DNA of 64,000 bases from Shewanella sp. NIFS-20-20. Its GTDB lineage: Bacteria > Pseudomonadota > Gammaproteobacteria > Enterobacterales > Shewanellaceae. Shown piece by piece: positions 10,501-19,138 of this stretch; within the stretch, counting starts at the first letter, position 1; each line of letters starts with the position of its first letter. The stretch lies in contig NZ_JAHUTT010000002.1 in assembly GCF_019209865.1 (NCBI RefSeq), positions 1 through 64,000 on the forward strand, written 5' to 3'. The notes beneath the pieces were generated by a model. The model did not search any database. It had not been told where the DNA came from and saw only the letters and a list, made by a program, of their open reading frames with translations. Position numbers and translations under genes: made by a program.

Positions 10501-11165
10501 GGTTCACCGGTACCAAACCCGGTTAATTTCGCTTTAGTTAAGGCCGCATCAAATTGTTGTTCGGTTGAGTGGTTATCGGCATAAGTATAACGAACAGGGT
10601 TTTGTTTACTTCCTTCACTATCAACCGGGAAGCCAAAGGGTTGACCATCCGCATTGCGCCACTTTTTATTCTCGATATCTTCAAAGCAATCAAGAATCTC
10701 TAAGTTAGCACCATTGCTGTCTGGTACTTGTTGCCAGCTGCCATTTTGTCCTTTAAAACCATACTCACGAAAAAAGCCGGTAAATACCCCATAACGTTCT
10801 AAATAGGTCCAAGACGACTCACAGCCATTAATTGTCGCAAGAAATCGACGGCTCTCAGAAGGGCTGTCTGGCACTGGCATCGCGCTATTGTCTACCCCCC
10901 CTTTGGTAAAGTAGATCATACGTTCTTGCAAAGAGTTATCGCTGCCGACCGCTGGGTATGTCACGGCAGGATCATAATTCGCCTCCGCATCATTCTCGAT
11001 GGTTCTCATACTGCCGGAGTTATCAAAAATGATCAGGACTTGCGGACGAGCGCCTGCACGTGCTGACGATTCATACACATAAAGTTCGGTATCATCGGCC
11101 ACACTCATACTGGCCCAAACAGCCGACGCAACAAGCAGCGCCACCATAGATTGTTTCGCTAACAT
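7584..11165 (-). CDS. pilY1: PilY1-type pilus tip adhesin/assembly protein
   Basis: 1193 residues from ATG 11165 (GGGAG 6 nt upstream; an upstream in-frame start overlapping pilX would bury the signal peptide). After a signal peptide ending near A23 comes a von Willebrand A domain with the MIDAS motif D48-N-S-G-S52 and the segment YITDGKPT. The C-terminal half is a PilY1 beta-propeller with repeats such as ILVGTNHGFLHMF and a calcium-loop pattern DSNGDRLTD, as in Pseudomonas PilY1. The family sits at the pilus tip and controls extension, retraction, surface sensing and adhesion. It begins 2 bp after pilX stops. Many Cys in the N-terminal half suggest disulfides. Confidence 0.95.
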   Translation of the reverse strand: MLAKQSMVALLVASAVWASMSVADDTELYVYESSARAGARPQVLIIFDNSGSMRTIENDAEANYDPAVTYPAVGSDNSLQERMIYFTKGGVDNSAMPVPDSPSESRRFLATINGCESSWTYLERYGVFTGFFREYGFKGQNGSWQQVPDSNGANLEILDCFEDIENKKWRNADGQPFGFPVDSEGSKQNPVRYTYADNHSTEQQFDAALTKAKLTGFGTGEPLTLYTDNYLRWFHGDKETEPKSRLQIAKEVISNTIVTTPGVDFGLAVFNINHPRENFADGGRIIKGISHMDEATKLSILSTINDLDPETNTPLCETLYEASQYFGGLNVDFGDDDKKPSNYNYRPNTPPRDMTIEKNGRYESPFKSCQNQAYVVYITDGKPTVDEAANAKITSLPGVNSTKYYDSKNNISSYLPNLAEWMHKHDVNDSLPDMQTVNTYTIGFSDGANDAAPLLKKTAELGGGEYYAAKNASQLQAALQQVFSEILEVNASFTSPSIASNNFDRTQTFDSVYYAMFLPNKGPRWMGNLKKFKVSSRGDIVDVNGVKAIGSDGSLKSSACSYWTKSQTCTRASNGGDGNEVALGGAAEVLRDTANRVLYSNIGSHGSLAALNVNNATNFAGGSDALSDHLGVSSQQFSHLFNWLKGQDVDDDDGNNNTSERRLDILGDPLHSKPLAINFGSETSPDIRILVGTNHGFLHMFKDAGHSVTESWAFMPYELLPNVRELRANVPTGVHSVYGIDSPPIAHVFKDASGQQKVWLFVGMRRGGNSYYALDISNPDSPKMMWKVGSDSDGMSELGQSWAEPIITKIPGWPIGNTDGGSAKPVVIIGAGYSPAGKDAEDIGLDDSRGRGIFILDAATGALVYHIGRGSGGKVLSVPSMKDSIPNSVAVLDSNGDRLTDRIYATDTAANVWRIDLPGPNPTDSDRPWTAFKFASLGNDTISEDRRFFAEPVVAQTVFSNLNEVQVTVDGTTTTKLSYQNVPYDAVVVGSGHRPHPTDKRRNDMFFVLQDRNVVSQSFGTSQTPVPAPLSLSDLYNVTHAAPESQADNVEFGLKRGWYYDFGGIGEKTLAGATILQGRVFFTSYLPGNTNASDSCLVAGEGRLYGFDLHKGTRSYQQEYMVMGERVPDTPQLVIPPSSGDGNDNYMYLIGIGAAGDEMLKIPADNSDGCAEGDNKCVGGGLGVNRIYYHIDE

Positions 11166-11167
11166 GG

Positions 11168-11608
11168 TTAACTCCCTGAGAGCACTTCTTGCTCCACTCC
11201 GGTCACTGTGGTTAAACGTCCAAGATCGTGTTGACCAAATTTGACTTGCGTCCGTATTTCGATGCGCCGACAACTAATAATATTATTGGCATTGGCTTGT
11301 GAACTACGCTGGCAATCAAGATCATCCGTTTGCATCGGGATCACTCGGCTACTAGCGTCAAGCTTTTGGTCGACATTAGTTATTTCAGCCGTGAGATTGG
11401 CTAAACCTTGTGCCGGCTGAGTTATTATTAGCCGCTGACTGGCCCCGTTTGCCCTGGCTAATGCACTGACTCGATCAGAACCTGAACCAGCCATTCGCAA
11501 TGATTGGGTGGAATTAGTGGCTAAAGCCACACCAATTAACGTCATCAATAATAAGATAATCAATGACAAGAACAGCACGACTCCTTGCTGCTTTTTCCTG
11601 GTCTTCAT
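11168..11608 (-). CDS. pilX: Minor pilin PilX
   Basis: 146 residues. The leader MKTRKKQQG precedes VVLFLSLIILLLMTLIGVAL, which lacks the usual Glu at +5, as in GspK-type tip pseudopilins. The following TNSTQSLRMAGSGSDRVSAL segment matches the PilX N-terminal family. It should form the tip complex with PilV, PilW and PilY1. AAGGAATTAAT precedes the ATG. The stop lies 2 bp before pilY1. Confidence 0.9.
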   Translation of the reverse strand: MKTRKKQQGVVLFLSLIILLLMTLIGVALATNSTQSLRMAGSGSDRVSALARANGASQRLIITQPAQGLANLTAEITNVDQKLDASSRVIPMQTDDLDCQRSSQANANNIISCRRIEIRTQVKFGQHDLGRLTTVTGVEQEVLSGS

Positions 11609-11609
11609 A

Positions 11610-12596
11610 TTAATTCCTTATCAATACTGGATTTTCTAGCATGATGGTCGTCGCCATGATCCGGCGGCGGAAATTATCATTGGGCGCAGGGATAACTTTA
11701 TCTCCAAGGCGGTAACTGATGTCATTGGTATAGGTAATATCTTGATCAATCGCCCGCACTAACAAAAAAATTCTTACCGCGACCAAGCGTTGAAACAGTT
11801 CGTTATCCCACATTAAGCTGGTGACATTTTCCGCCGGCATAAAGCTATTAGCACTATCATCGCCATTACTATCGAAGCCATATAAAATACGCATATCCTC
11901 GATGCCGGCGACCAATTGCTCATCATTAGTCATGCCACTTTTGGTTAGTGTTTTGCGGCGTAGCACCGGCACGCCGTTATTGTCATCGCGAATATAGTAC
12001 ACATGATGCTGATACTCCCAGAAACGTGCATTAAATAGCCCTGGGGTAATTTGATCACCGGAGAAAATAACGGCTTGATTCGGCGTAACGCCCATATAAA
12101 GCCGATTAATATCATCGGGCGCGGCCATATCGGGCCCGATTAATCGTTTCAGTTGCAAAACATCCGTGCCGTCTTTAACTTCGTTGGCCCCCGCAAGGCA
12201 AGATAAGCTGTCAGGGCCCCCTTGCTCATAACCCCACAAACGCCGAAAGTGCCCCGAAGCGGCGTCAGGAAAAGTCGCATTATTGACCCCAGCCCCGATA
12301 CAATCATTAGCTGGGGCAATCGGGTTAGCTAGGATTTGGGTATTGATATTCGGGATCATTTCTGTGCCAGTGATATCAGCAAAGAAACCGAGCTGACTGA
12401 CATCAGGTTCCATCAAGGCGAATGCCAAACGGCCATTCTCTTGCAGTTGATTAAATTGACTGGTGGTAGTGACATTACTGGAAGACATGTTGAACATGGT
12501 GAATAAGCCCAAGGTCAAAAACAGGGCGATCAACATGGTCACCATAAGTTCGACTAACGATAATCCACCCTGATATAGCCCTCTCACGAATGACAC
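11610..12596 (-). CDS. pilW: Minor pilin PilW
   Basis: 328 residues from a GTG at 12596; a second GTG at 12587 is better spaced from the GAGAGG ribosome-binding site and may be the true start. The leader ends in QGG before LSLVELMVTMLIALFLTLGL with Glu at +5. The segment FNQLQENGRLAFALMEPDVS is typical of PilW/GspJ-like proteins. It has a large globular domain, as expected for a GspJ counterpart in the pilus-priming tip complex. The gap to pilX is 1 bp and to pilV 8 bp, so translation is probably coupled. Confidence 0.9.
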   Translation of the reverse strand: MSFVRGLYQGGLSLVELMVTMLIALFLTLGLFTMFNMSSSNVTTTSQFNQLQENGRLAFALMEPDVSQLGFFADITGTEMIPNINTQILANPIAPANDCIGAGVNNATFPDAASGHFRRLWGYEQGGPDSLSCLAGANEVKDGTDVLQLKRLIGPDMAAPDDINRLYMGVTPNQAVIFSGDQITPGLFNARFWEYQHHVYYIRDDNNGVPVLRRKTLTKSGMTNDEQLVAGIEDMRILYGFDSNGDDSANSFMPAENVTSLMWDNELFQRLVAVRIFLLVRAIDQDITYTNDISYRLGDKVIPAPNDNFRRRIMATTIMLENPVLIRN

Positions 12597-12604
12597 CCTC
12601 TCAG

Positions 12605-13162
12605 TTACACTATGACAGTTGAGACAGAATACTGCCGACGTTTGGGATTGGCGCTTCCACAGCTCTTAGCAAAGTCGTTGGCCAATGCCGCACCATCACT
12701 GAGTTGTCGAACGCCTTGCCAGCTAATCACTACTTGCACCTCGCCACTGGCATTGACATCGATACATGCCGTCGCTTGGTTTAATCCACCGACGGCAGAG
12801 CCATTGAGCGTTTCATAACTACCATTGAGGCCAAATTGCCATTGATAGGTATCCCACGCCCGAATTTCACCGCTATTGCACAGCACTGCAGGATCCACCA
12901 CATCACATGATTTGGGCGCTGTAGCCGTGGCGCCGGTGGCGACCACGTAGGTCCCTTTATAATTGATAAGCTCTGGCGTGTTTAATTTCATGCGACTAAG
13001 CATATCGTTCGCATAATATGCCGCCAATGTTTGCTGGTAGGATTCAAAACTGCCGCGTTTTGCCACGATATGTAAATTGAAGATGCCAACGAGACCGACG
13101 ACTAAGATCACTAAAGCGACCAGCACCTCAATCAAGGAAAATCCTTTGACATTTGCCCCCAT
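12605..13162 (-). CDS. pilV: Minor pilin PilV
   Basis: 185 residues. The short leader MGANVKG precedes FSLIEVLVALVILVVGLVGI, with Glu at +5 and the GspI-like LVALVILVVGLVGI signature. YANDMLSRMKLN is typical of PilV. It is the first gene of the operon pilV-pilW-pilX-pilY1-pilE-tapY2; its promoter should lie between 13163 and about 13280. Several Cys in the globular domain (CDVVDPAVLCN, ACIDV, KSCG) suggest disulfides. Confidence 0.92.
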   Translation of the reverse strand: MGANVKGFSLIEVLVALVILVVGLVGIFNLHIVAKRGSFESYQQTLAAYYANDMLSRMKLNTPELINYKGTYVVATGATATAPKSCDVVDPAVLCNSGEIRAWDTYQWQFGLNGSYETLNGSAVGGLNQATACIDVNASGEVQVVISWQGVRQLSDGAALANDFAKSCGSANPKRRQYSVSTVIV

Positions 13163-13284
13163 GGTGTCAATTCTCCGTAAGTCGGCATTATTTTGACGCA
13201 GATGTAGTCAAAATAATCTTTGAAATCTGTGATTTATACACACAAAAACCATTACACTAATGTTATATAACAAATCAAATACTA

Positions 13285-13343
13285 GCCAGCAATATTTAGC
13301 CAATAAAGCCCACATTTACGGGCTATTTTCAGTCATTGCTGGC
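13285..13343. repeat. Nested hairpins upstream of pilV
   Basis: The outer stem GCCAGCAAT/ATTGCTGGC (13285-13293, 13335-13343) encloses an inner stem AGCCC/GGGCT (13307-13311, 13320-13324). It lies between the ispH terminator and the pilV promoter region. No function is assigned. Confidence 0.5.
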
Positions 13344-13344
13344 C

Positions 13345-13372
13345 AAAAAAAAGAGACCATAAGGTCTCTTTT
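13345..13372 (-). terminator. Terminator of the murJ-ispH operon
   Basis: The stem AAAAGAGACC/GGTCTCTTTT (13349-13358, 13363-13372) with a 4-nt loop is followed on the - strand by a T run. It lies 29 bp past the ispH stop. Confidence 0.85.
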
Positions 13373-13400
13373 CTGTTAAAACAATTGCTTAGTTAAAAAC

Positions 13401-14357
13401 TCATCTCAGCTCTGCGGGCACCGCGAATACAATATCTTCTTCACGGCCTTGAACTTCGGTGATGGTATTAGGCGCCATGGCAGCGATCGCATCAACCACC
13501 TGCTTGACTAAGACTTCGGGAGCAGAAGCCCCAGCGGTAACCGCAACCTTGTTGACGCCAGAAAACCAAAGGCCATCAATATCGTCAGCGTTATCGACCA
13601 AATACGCTTGGGTGCCGGCTTTTTCAGCCAATTCTCGCAAACGATTCGAATTGGAGCTATTTTTCGAGCCCACAACCAACAACAAATCGACATCATCGGC
13701 CATCTTTCTTACTGCATCTTGCCGATTTTGTGTTGCATAACAGATATCATCTTTACGTGGCCCTTCAATCGTTGGAAACTTTTGCTGCAACGCCGCAATA
13801 ATATCCATCGTATCATCGACTGATAGGGTAGTTTGGGTAACAAAGCACAAGTTGTTAGGGTCTTTCACTTGCAGCTTAGCTACATCCAGCGGAGACTCCA
13901 CCAAATAGACGCCACCTTGCGGGTTATCATATTGCCCCATGGTGCCTTCGACTTCAGGATGTCCCTCGTGACCAATCAAGATACACTCCACCCCTTTGCG
14001 GCTGGCACGCGTAACCTGCAAATGGACTTTAGTTACCAGCGGACAGGTCGCATCAAACACCTTAAGTCCCCGCTGTTTTGCTTCTTTACGTACCTGCTGC
14101 GACACCCCATGCGCACTAAAAATCACTATGCTATCATCCGGGACTTGATGCAATTCATCCACGAACACGGCGCCACGTTGCTTGAGGTTGTCGACCACGT
14201 ATCGGTTATGTACCACTTCATGGCGTACGTAAATCGGTGGATTAAACAGCTCTAATGCACGTTCAACAATGCTGATCGCTCGATCGACGCCCGCACAAAA
14301 ACCGCGGGGATTCGCCAGAAAAATATCCAATTGTTTTACATCCAGTCGCGTTGTCAT
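13401..14357 (-). CDS. ispH: 4-hydroxy-3-methylbut-2-enyl diphosphate reductase
   Basis: 318 residues from ATG 14357, which overlaps the fkpB stop as TGATG; a GTG one codon upstream is possible. It catalyses the last step of the MEP isoprenoid pathway, HMBPP to IPP and DMAPP, with a [4Fe-4S] cluster. The three cluster Cys are C21 (NPRGFCAG), C105 (DATCPLV) and C206 (DDICYATQ). Substrate-binding His residues (VVHNRY, GHEGHPE) and the SSNSNRL segment are intact. It is the last gene of the operon starting at murJ. Confidence 0.97.
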   Translation of the reverse strand: MTTRLDVKQLDIFLANPRGFCAGVDRAISIVERALELFNPPIYVRHEVVHNRYVVDNLKQRGAVFVDELHQVPDDSIVIFSAHGVSQQVRKEAKQRGLKVFDATCPLVTKVHLQVTRASRKGVECILIGHEGHPEVEGTMGQYDNPQGGVYLVESPLDVAKLQVKDPNNLCFVTQTTLSVDDTMDIIAALQQKFPTIEGPRKDDICYATQNRQDAVRKMADDVDLLLVVGSKNSSNSNRLRELAEKAGTQAYLVDNADDIDGLWFSGVNKVAVTAGASAPEVLVKQVVDAIAAMAPNTITEVQGREEDIVFAVPAELR

Positions 14358-14773
14358 CACAGTACCTGCAACACTTCTAATTCAAAGGTTAATTCATGAC
14401 CTGCCAGCGGGTGATTAAGATCAACAGTCACCGAGTCGCCAGCAATCTCTCTGATAATGCCTGGAATTTCACTGCCACCTGGGCCGGCAAAACTAACAAT
14501 CACACCGACCTCTAGCGCCATATCAGCAGGGAAGCGACTGCGGTCGAGATGGTGGATAGCATCAGGATTAACTTCACCAAATGCATCTTTAGCGGCCAAA
14601 TTGAACCTGTGGCTATCGCCTTCGTTCAAATGACTAATGTGAGCCTCAAATGCTGGACTCAAACTCGCGTCGCCTAACATAAGCTTGGTCGGCTTTCCTG
14701 ACACTCGCGTGCTTTCAGCCGTGCTGCCATCCGCTAGCAGAATATTCATATGACAGACTAATGCCGTTGTCAT
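14357..14773 (-). CDS. fkpB: FKBP-type peptidyl-prolyl isomerase FkpB (SlpA)
   Basis: 138 residues, ATG with AAGGAGG 6 nt upstream. It has the SlyD/SlpA-type FKBP fold with the inserted IF domain: [16 protein letters not shown], the AKDAFGE segment and C-terminal [17 protein letters not shown]. Unlike slyD (40180-40767) there is no His/Cys-rich metal tail. The family catalyses prolyl cis/trans isomerisation and acts as a chaperone in the cytoplasm. The position between lspA and ispH is the same as in E. coli. Confidence 0.95.
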   Translation of the reverse strand: MTTALVCHMNILLADGSTAESTRVSGKPTKLMLGDASLSPAFEAHISHLNEGDSHRFNLAAKDAFGEVNPDAIHHLDRSRFPADMALEVGVIVSFAGPGGSEIPGIIREIAGDSVTVDLNHPLAGHELTFELEVLQVL

Positions 14774-14787
14774 GTTAACCTCCTTGA

Positions 14788-15294
14788 TTACGACTTAGGC
14801 TCTACGGCCTCAGGTTTTGGTTGTTTAAAGGCGTCCCAAATCATTAATATCGCCCCAACACAAATTGCTGAGTCAGCAATATTGAACGCGGGGTAATGAC
14901 TGGTTTTCCAATAAAAGTCGATAAAGTCGACCACATAACCATGCATTAATCGATCGACCAAATTACCAATCGCGCCGCCAATCACTAAGGTGTAAGCCAA
15001 ATTTAAGCGCCATTCACTGGCAGATTGTCGTCTTAGCCAATAGGTCAACACCACGCTAAAGCCAATCGCGATAGCCGTAAATAACCAACGCTGCCAACCG
15101 CCAGCATCGCTTAAAAAGCTAAACGCTGCGCCATAATTTCGCACATAAGTAAAATTGAAAAACGGTAATATATTCACCGACTCATATAATGAAAAATTGG
15201 CCAGTACCCATTGCTTTGAGAGCTGGTCTGCAATGAAGACCAGCACCGCTACAAAGTACCAACGCAAGCCACTGTCCTTCCAGCTTGTTGGCAT
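14788..15294 (-). CDS. lspA: Lipoprotein signal peptidase (signal peptidase II)
   Basis: 168 residues, four transmembrane helices. It cleaves the signal peptide of diacylglyceryl-modified prolipoproteins at the inner membrane. The catalytic aspartates are D114 in GNLVDRL and D141 in FNIADSAI, at the E. coli positions; the D23 segment ADQLSKQWV and VRNYGAAFSFL are conserved. It starts 10 bp after ileS, in the widely conserved ileS-lspA-fkpB-ispH order. Likely clients in this window are the lipoproteins at 21800 and 34759. Confidence 0.97.
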   Translation of the reverse strand: MPTSWKDSGLRWYFVAVLVFIADQLSKQWVLANFSLYESVNILPFFNFTYVRNYGAAFSFLSDAGGWQRWLFTAIAIGFSVVLTYWLRRQSASEWRLNLAYTLVIGGAIGNLVDRLMHGYVVDFIDFYWKTSHYPAFNIADSAICVGAILMIWDAFKQPKPEAVEPKS

Positions 15295-15304
15295 GTCTTA
15301 ATCC

Positions 15305-18127
15305 CTATGCAAATTGGCGAACTTCGCCATCGCCGTCAATATTAGTCACACAGCGTTGACACAAGGTTGGATGGGCATCGATGCTGCCAACCTCGTGACG
15401 ATGATGCCAGCAACGCTCACACTTTTCGGCTTCACTCTTAGCTAACACTAACTTCAAGTTCGCCATGTCAGTGGCAATCGCATCACTTGGGGCGCTTGCA
15501 AAGGACTCAACCTTGACCATAGAGGTTAACAGTACGAAACGCAGCTCATCGCCAATGCGAGCCAATTGCTCGGCCAATTGATCATCGGCAAACAATGTGA
15601 TTTCAGCATCCAACGAGCCCCCTAAACGCTTATCGCGACGAGCTTGTTCAATCACCTTGTTGACTTCAGTACGAACGGCTAACAGCTGTTGCCAGTAATC
15701 GTCGGCCAAGTCATCTGCCAGAGTGACGGCCGCTAAACCTTGATACCATTCTTGGGTAAATACAAAGGTGTCGCGCTCACCAGGCAGTAATTGCCACACT
15801 TCATCAGCCGTGAAGCTTAAAATTGGAGCAATCCAACGCACCATGGCTTCACTGATATGGAATAATGCGCTTTGGCAGCTACGACGTGCATGACTTTCAG
15901 CTTTAGCCGTATACTGTCTGTCTTTAATGATGTCTAAGTAGAACGCACCAAGCTCAACCGAGCAGAATTGCATCAACTTTTGGGTCACTAAATGGAAGTT
16001 ATACTGCTCGTATGCTTCTACAATTTCTTGCTGCAAGTTAGCCGCACGACGCACAACCCAGCGATCTAAGGCCACCATATCTTCAACCGCAACCATATCG
16101 GTCGCCGGATCAAAGCCATTAAGGTTAGCCAATAAGAATCGCGCTGTATTACGAATACGACGATACGCATCCGCACTGCGGTTTAGGATCTCATCAGATA
16201 CGGTCATTTCACCGCTATAATCGGTCGCCGCCACCCACAGGCGCAGAATATCCGCGCCCAATTTATTGGTAACAGTTTGCGGTGCAATCACGTTACCGAT
16301 GGACTTGGACATCTTGCGGCCCTTACCGTCAACGGTAAAGCCATGAGTCAACACTTGCTTGTATGGTGCTTCACCATTCATCGCGGTTGAAATCATTAAC
16401 GATGACATAAACCAACCACGGTGTTGATCTGAGCCTTCTAAATACAAATCAATTGGATGACCATTAAATTCAGGGCGAGCAGCCACTACAGTTGCAAAGC
16501 TAGAACCCGAGTCATACCACACATCTAAAGTATCAGTGACCTTACGGTATTGATCGGCTTCGTCACCCAACAGCTCTGTTGCATCGAGATCCCACCAAGC
16601 TTGAATACCCTGTTGCTCAACCCGACTAGCAACGCGCGCCATCAGAGAAACACTATCAGGATGCAGCTCTTCGGTCTCACGATTAACAAATAAAGTAATC
16701 GGTACGCCCCAAGTACGTTGGCGCGAAATACACCAATCAGGACGGTTCTCAACCATTTTTTCGATACGGCTTTGACCCCAATCAGGGATCCATTGGGTTT
16801 GCTCGATTTCAGTCAAGGCTTGCTGACGTAAGCCATGGTTATCCATAGAAATAAACCATTGCGGCGTCGCACGGAAAATAATGGGTGTTTTATGGCGCCA
16901 GCAATGTGGGTAGCTGTGACGATACGCTTGATGATGCAGCAATACGCCCTTTTCTTTTAACAGCGCAACCACCGCGTCGTTGGCTTTAAATACATGCTGC
17001 CCGGCGAAAATCTCGGTGTCGGCTTTATACACACCATTATCCGCCACCGGGTTAGCAATTTCTAAACCGTATTTTTGTCCCACCACGAAATCGTCTTGGC
17101 CATGGCCTGGTGCAGTGTGCACGATACCCGTACCGGCATCAGTGGTCACATGGTCGCCGAGAATCGCCGGGACATCGAAATCGTAAAATGGATGATTAAA
17201 GCGCAATAACTCAAGCTCTTGGCCTTTAACAGTGCCCAGTTCTTGATGAGATTCAGCGCCGAAACGACTCAAACAGGCTTCAGCCAGCACAGAGGCCAAA
17301 ATCACCGCCCGCGTTTGACCTTCTTTTTCAAACTCAACCAGCACATAGTCGAGTTCTGGGCTCAACGATAGCGCGCGGTTAGCGGGTAATGTCCAAGGGG
17401 TCGTGGTCCAAATCACCATGGCCACTGAGTGTGGGTAATCACTTACACCAAACTTAGCTAATACCGCGGCTTTATCGCTAGCCTCAAAAGCCACATCGAT
17501 AGCAGGTGACGTTTTATCTTCGTATTCAACTTCCGCTTCAGCCAGCGCAGAGCCACAATCAGTACACCAATGAACGGGCTTAACCCCTTTATGCAAATGA
17601 CCATTTTCGATCACTTTTGATAATGAACGAATGATATTGGCTTCGGTGCTGAAATCCATGGTCAGGTACGGGTGTTCCCAGTCGCCTAATACACCTAAAC
17701 GAATAAAGTCATCACGTTGGCCATCGACCTGGGTACGAGCATACTTGCGGCATTCTTCGCGAAACTGAGCCGCCGTGATTTTCTGACCAGGCTTACCCAC
17801 TTTTTGCTCAACTTTTAATTCAATTGGCAAACCGTGACAATCCCAACCCGGTACATAAGGCGCATCAAAGCCTGACAAGGTTTTAGACTTGATAATAATG
17901 TCTTTAAGGATCTTATTTACCGAGTGACCAATATGAATACTGCCGTTGGCATAGGGTGGGCCATCGTGCAGGATAAAAGGTTTTTTACCAGCGCGGCTAT
18001 CACGGATCTGCTGATAAAGTTGCTCTGAGGTCCAACGCTCCAGCATTTGTGGTTCCCGATTAGCCAGGTTGCCACGCATTGGAAACTCGGTTTCCGGTAA
18101 ATTCAAAGTTGATTTATAGTCGCTCAT
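15305..18127 (-). CDS. ileS: Isoleucyl-tRNA synthetase
   Basis: 940 residues from the ATG at 18127, chosen by agreement with the E. coli N-terminus ([19 protein letters not shown]); two ATGs just upstream are less likely. Class Ia signature motifs are present: HIGH-type [15 protein letters not shown], and KMSKS in [10 protein letters not shown]. The editing CP1 domain contains [12 protein letters not shown]. The C-terminal zinc knuckle has CERCW and CQRCV. It charges tRNA-Ile and hydrolyses mischarged Val. Spacing to ribF is 30 bp, consistent with one transcript. Confidence 0.98.
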   Translation of the reverse strand: MSDYKSTLNLPETEFPMRGNLANREPQMLERWTSEQLYQQIRDSRAGKKPFILHDGPPYANGSIHIGHSVNKILKDIIIKSKTLSGFDAPYVPGWDCHGLPIELKVEQKVGKPGQKITAAQFREECRKYARTQVDGQRDDFIRLGVLGDWEHPYLTMDFSTEANIIRSLSKVIENGHLHKGVKPVHWCTDCGSALAEAEVEYEDKTSPAIDVAFEASDKAAVLAKFGVSDYPHSVAMVIWTTTPWTLPANRALSLSPELDYVLVEFEKEGQTRAVILASVLAEACLSRFGAESHQELGTVKGQELELLRFNHPFYDFDVPAILGDHVTTDAGTGIVHTAPGHGQDDFVVGQKYGLEIANPVADNGVYKADTEIFAGQHVFKANDAVVALLKEKGVLLHHQAYRHSYPHCWRHKTPIIFRATPQWFISMDNHGLRQQALTEIEQTQWIPDWGQSRIEKMVENRPDWCISRQRTWGVPITLFVNRETEELHPDSVSLMARVASRVEQQGIQAWWDLDATELLGDEADQYRKVTDTLDVWYDSGSSFATVVAARPEFNGHPIDLYLEGSDQHRGWFMSSLMISTAMNGEAPYKQVLTHGFTVDGKGRKMSKSIGNVIAPQTVTNKLGADILRLWVAATDYSGEMTVSDEILNRSADAYRRIRNTARFLLANLNGFDPATDMVAVEDMVALDRWVVRRAANLQQEIVEAYEQYNFHLVTQKLMQFCSVELGAFYLDIIKDRQYTAKAESHARRSCQSALFHISEAMVRWIAPILSFTADEVWQLLPGERDTFVFTQEWYQGLAAVTLADDLADDYWQQLLAVRTEVNKVIEQARRDKRLGGSLDAEITLFADDQLAEQLARIGDELRFVLLTSMVKVESFASAPSDAIATDMANLKLVLAKSEAEKCERCWHHRHEVGSIDAHPTLCQRCVTNIDGDGEVRQFA

Positions 18128-18157
18128 TGATCCCATACCATTCACTCAGCTAGAAGG

Positions 18158-19093
18158 CTAGCTTGCATCATTGCTAAATAAGGCCCGAGCCTTATCCGCA
18201 TCATTTAAAATCTGTTTTTGTAACGCCTCGAGAGAGTCAAAGGGTTGTTCGTCGCGGATCTTCGCCACTAACTCAACCTCAATGCTCTTGCCATAAATTG
18301 ACTCATTAAAATCAAAAATATGCACTTCGAGTTGGCACTTTTGGCCGTTAACTGTCGGTCGAAAGCCAATATTGGCAACGCCCTCATAGATATCACTACC
18401 AGGCCAAAACACCCTGACAGCAAACACACCGCGCACCGGCACGACTAAGCGCTTGAGCGCAATATTGGCTGTCGGAAAACCGAGGGTTCGGCCAATTTTT
18501 TGGCCGTGGGCCACTCGCCCACTCATAATGTAAGGATGGCCAAGCAAACGTCTAGCTTGCTCTAAATTACCCTTAGCCAGTTGTTCACGCACTTCTGTTG
18601 AACTGACTCGATGCGAACCCACCATAAAACTTTGGGTACTCTCGACGGCAAATCCAAATTTTTCACCCGCTCGGCACAGCATGGCGTAATGGCCTTGGCG
18701 TTGGCGGCCAAAACAAAAATCATCACCGACCACTAAATACTTAACGCCGAGCTTTTTCACTAGCAGTTCTTCGATAAAATCTTCAGCGGTCATGTTCGCA
18801 AATGCACGATTAAAATTAACGCACAAGACGCGATCTATGCCCAATTCATCGAGCAACAGTAACTTATCTCGCAATAAACTCAAGCGAGCAGGCGCTTGAT
18901 TACCGGCAAACATTTCTTGAGGCTGGGGCTCAAACGTCATCAATACTGCAGGTAGACGATACTGCTCGGCTTTAGCCCGTAAATTGGCGATGACCTTAGC
19001 ATGCCCTCGATGAACACCATCGAAATTACCTATGGTCAGTACGCAGCCTCGATGCGTCGGTAATATATTATGTATTCCGCGGATTAATTCCAT
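18158..19093 (-). CDS. ribF: Bifunctional riboflavin kinase / FMN adenylyltransferase
   Basis: 311 residues. The N-terminal FAD synthetase domain (about 1-180) has the nucleotidyltransferase motif TIGNFDGVHRGH and SSTEVREQLAKGN. The C-terminal flavokinase domain (about 185-310) has GRTLGFPTANIAL and GVANIGFRPTV. It converts riboflavin to FMN and then FAD. The gene lies between murJ (45 bp) and ileS, as in many gammaproteobacteria. The ribosome-binding site is weak. Confidence 0.97.
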   Translation of the reverse strand: MELIRGIHNILPTHRGCVLTIGNFDGVHRGHAKVIANLRAKAEQYRLPAVLMTFEPQPQEMFAGNQAPARLSLLRDKLLLLDELGIDRVLCVNFNRAFANMTAEDFIEELLVKKLGVKYLVVGDDFCFGRQRQGHYAMLCRAGEKFGFAVESTQSFMVGSHRVSSTEVREQLAKGNLEQARRLLGHPYIMSGRVAHGQKIGRTLGFPTANIALKRLVVPVRGVFAVRVFWPGSDIYEGVANIGFRPTVNGQKCQLEVHIFDFNESIYGKSIEVELVAKIRDEQPFDSLEALQKQILNDADKARALFSNDAS

Positions 19094-19138
19094 ATGTACC
19101 CAGCATTACCTAACGCAAATGGGCGGATTATATAACAG

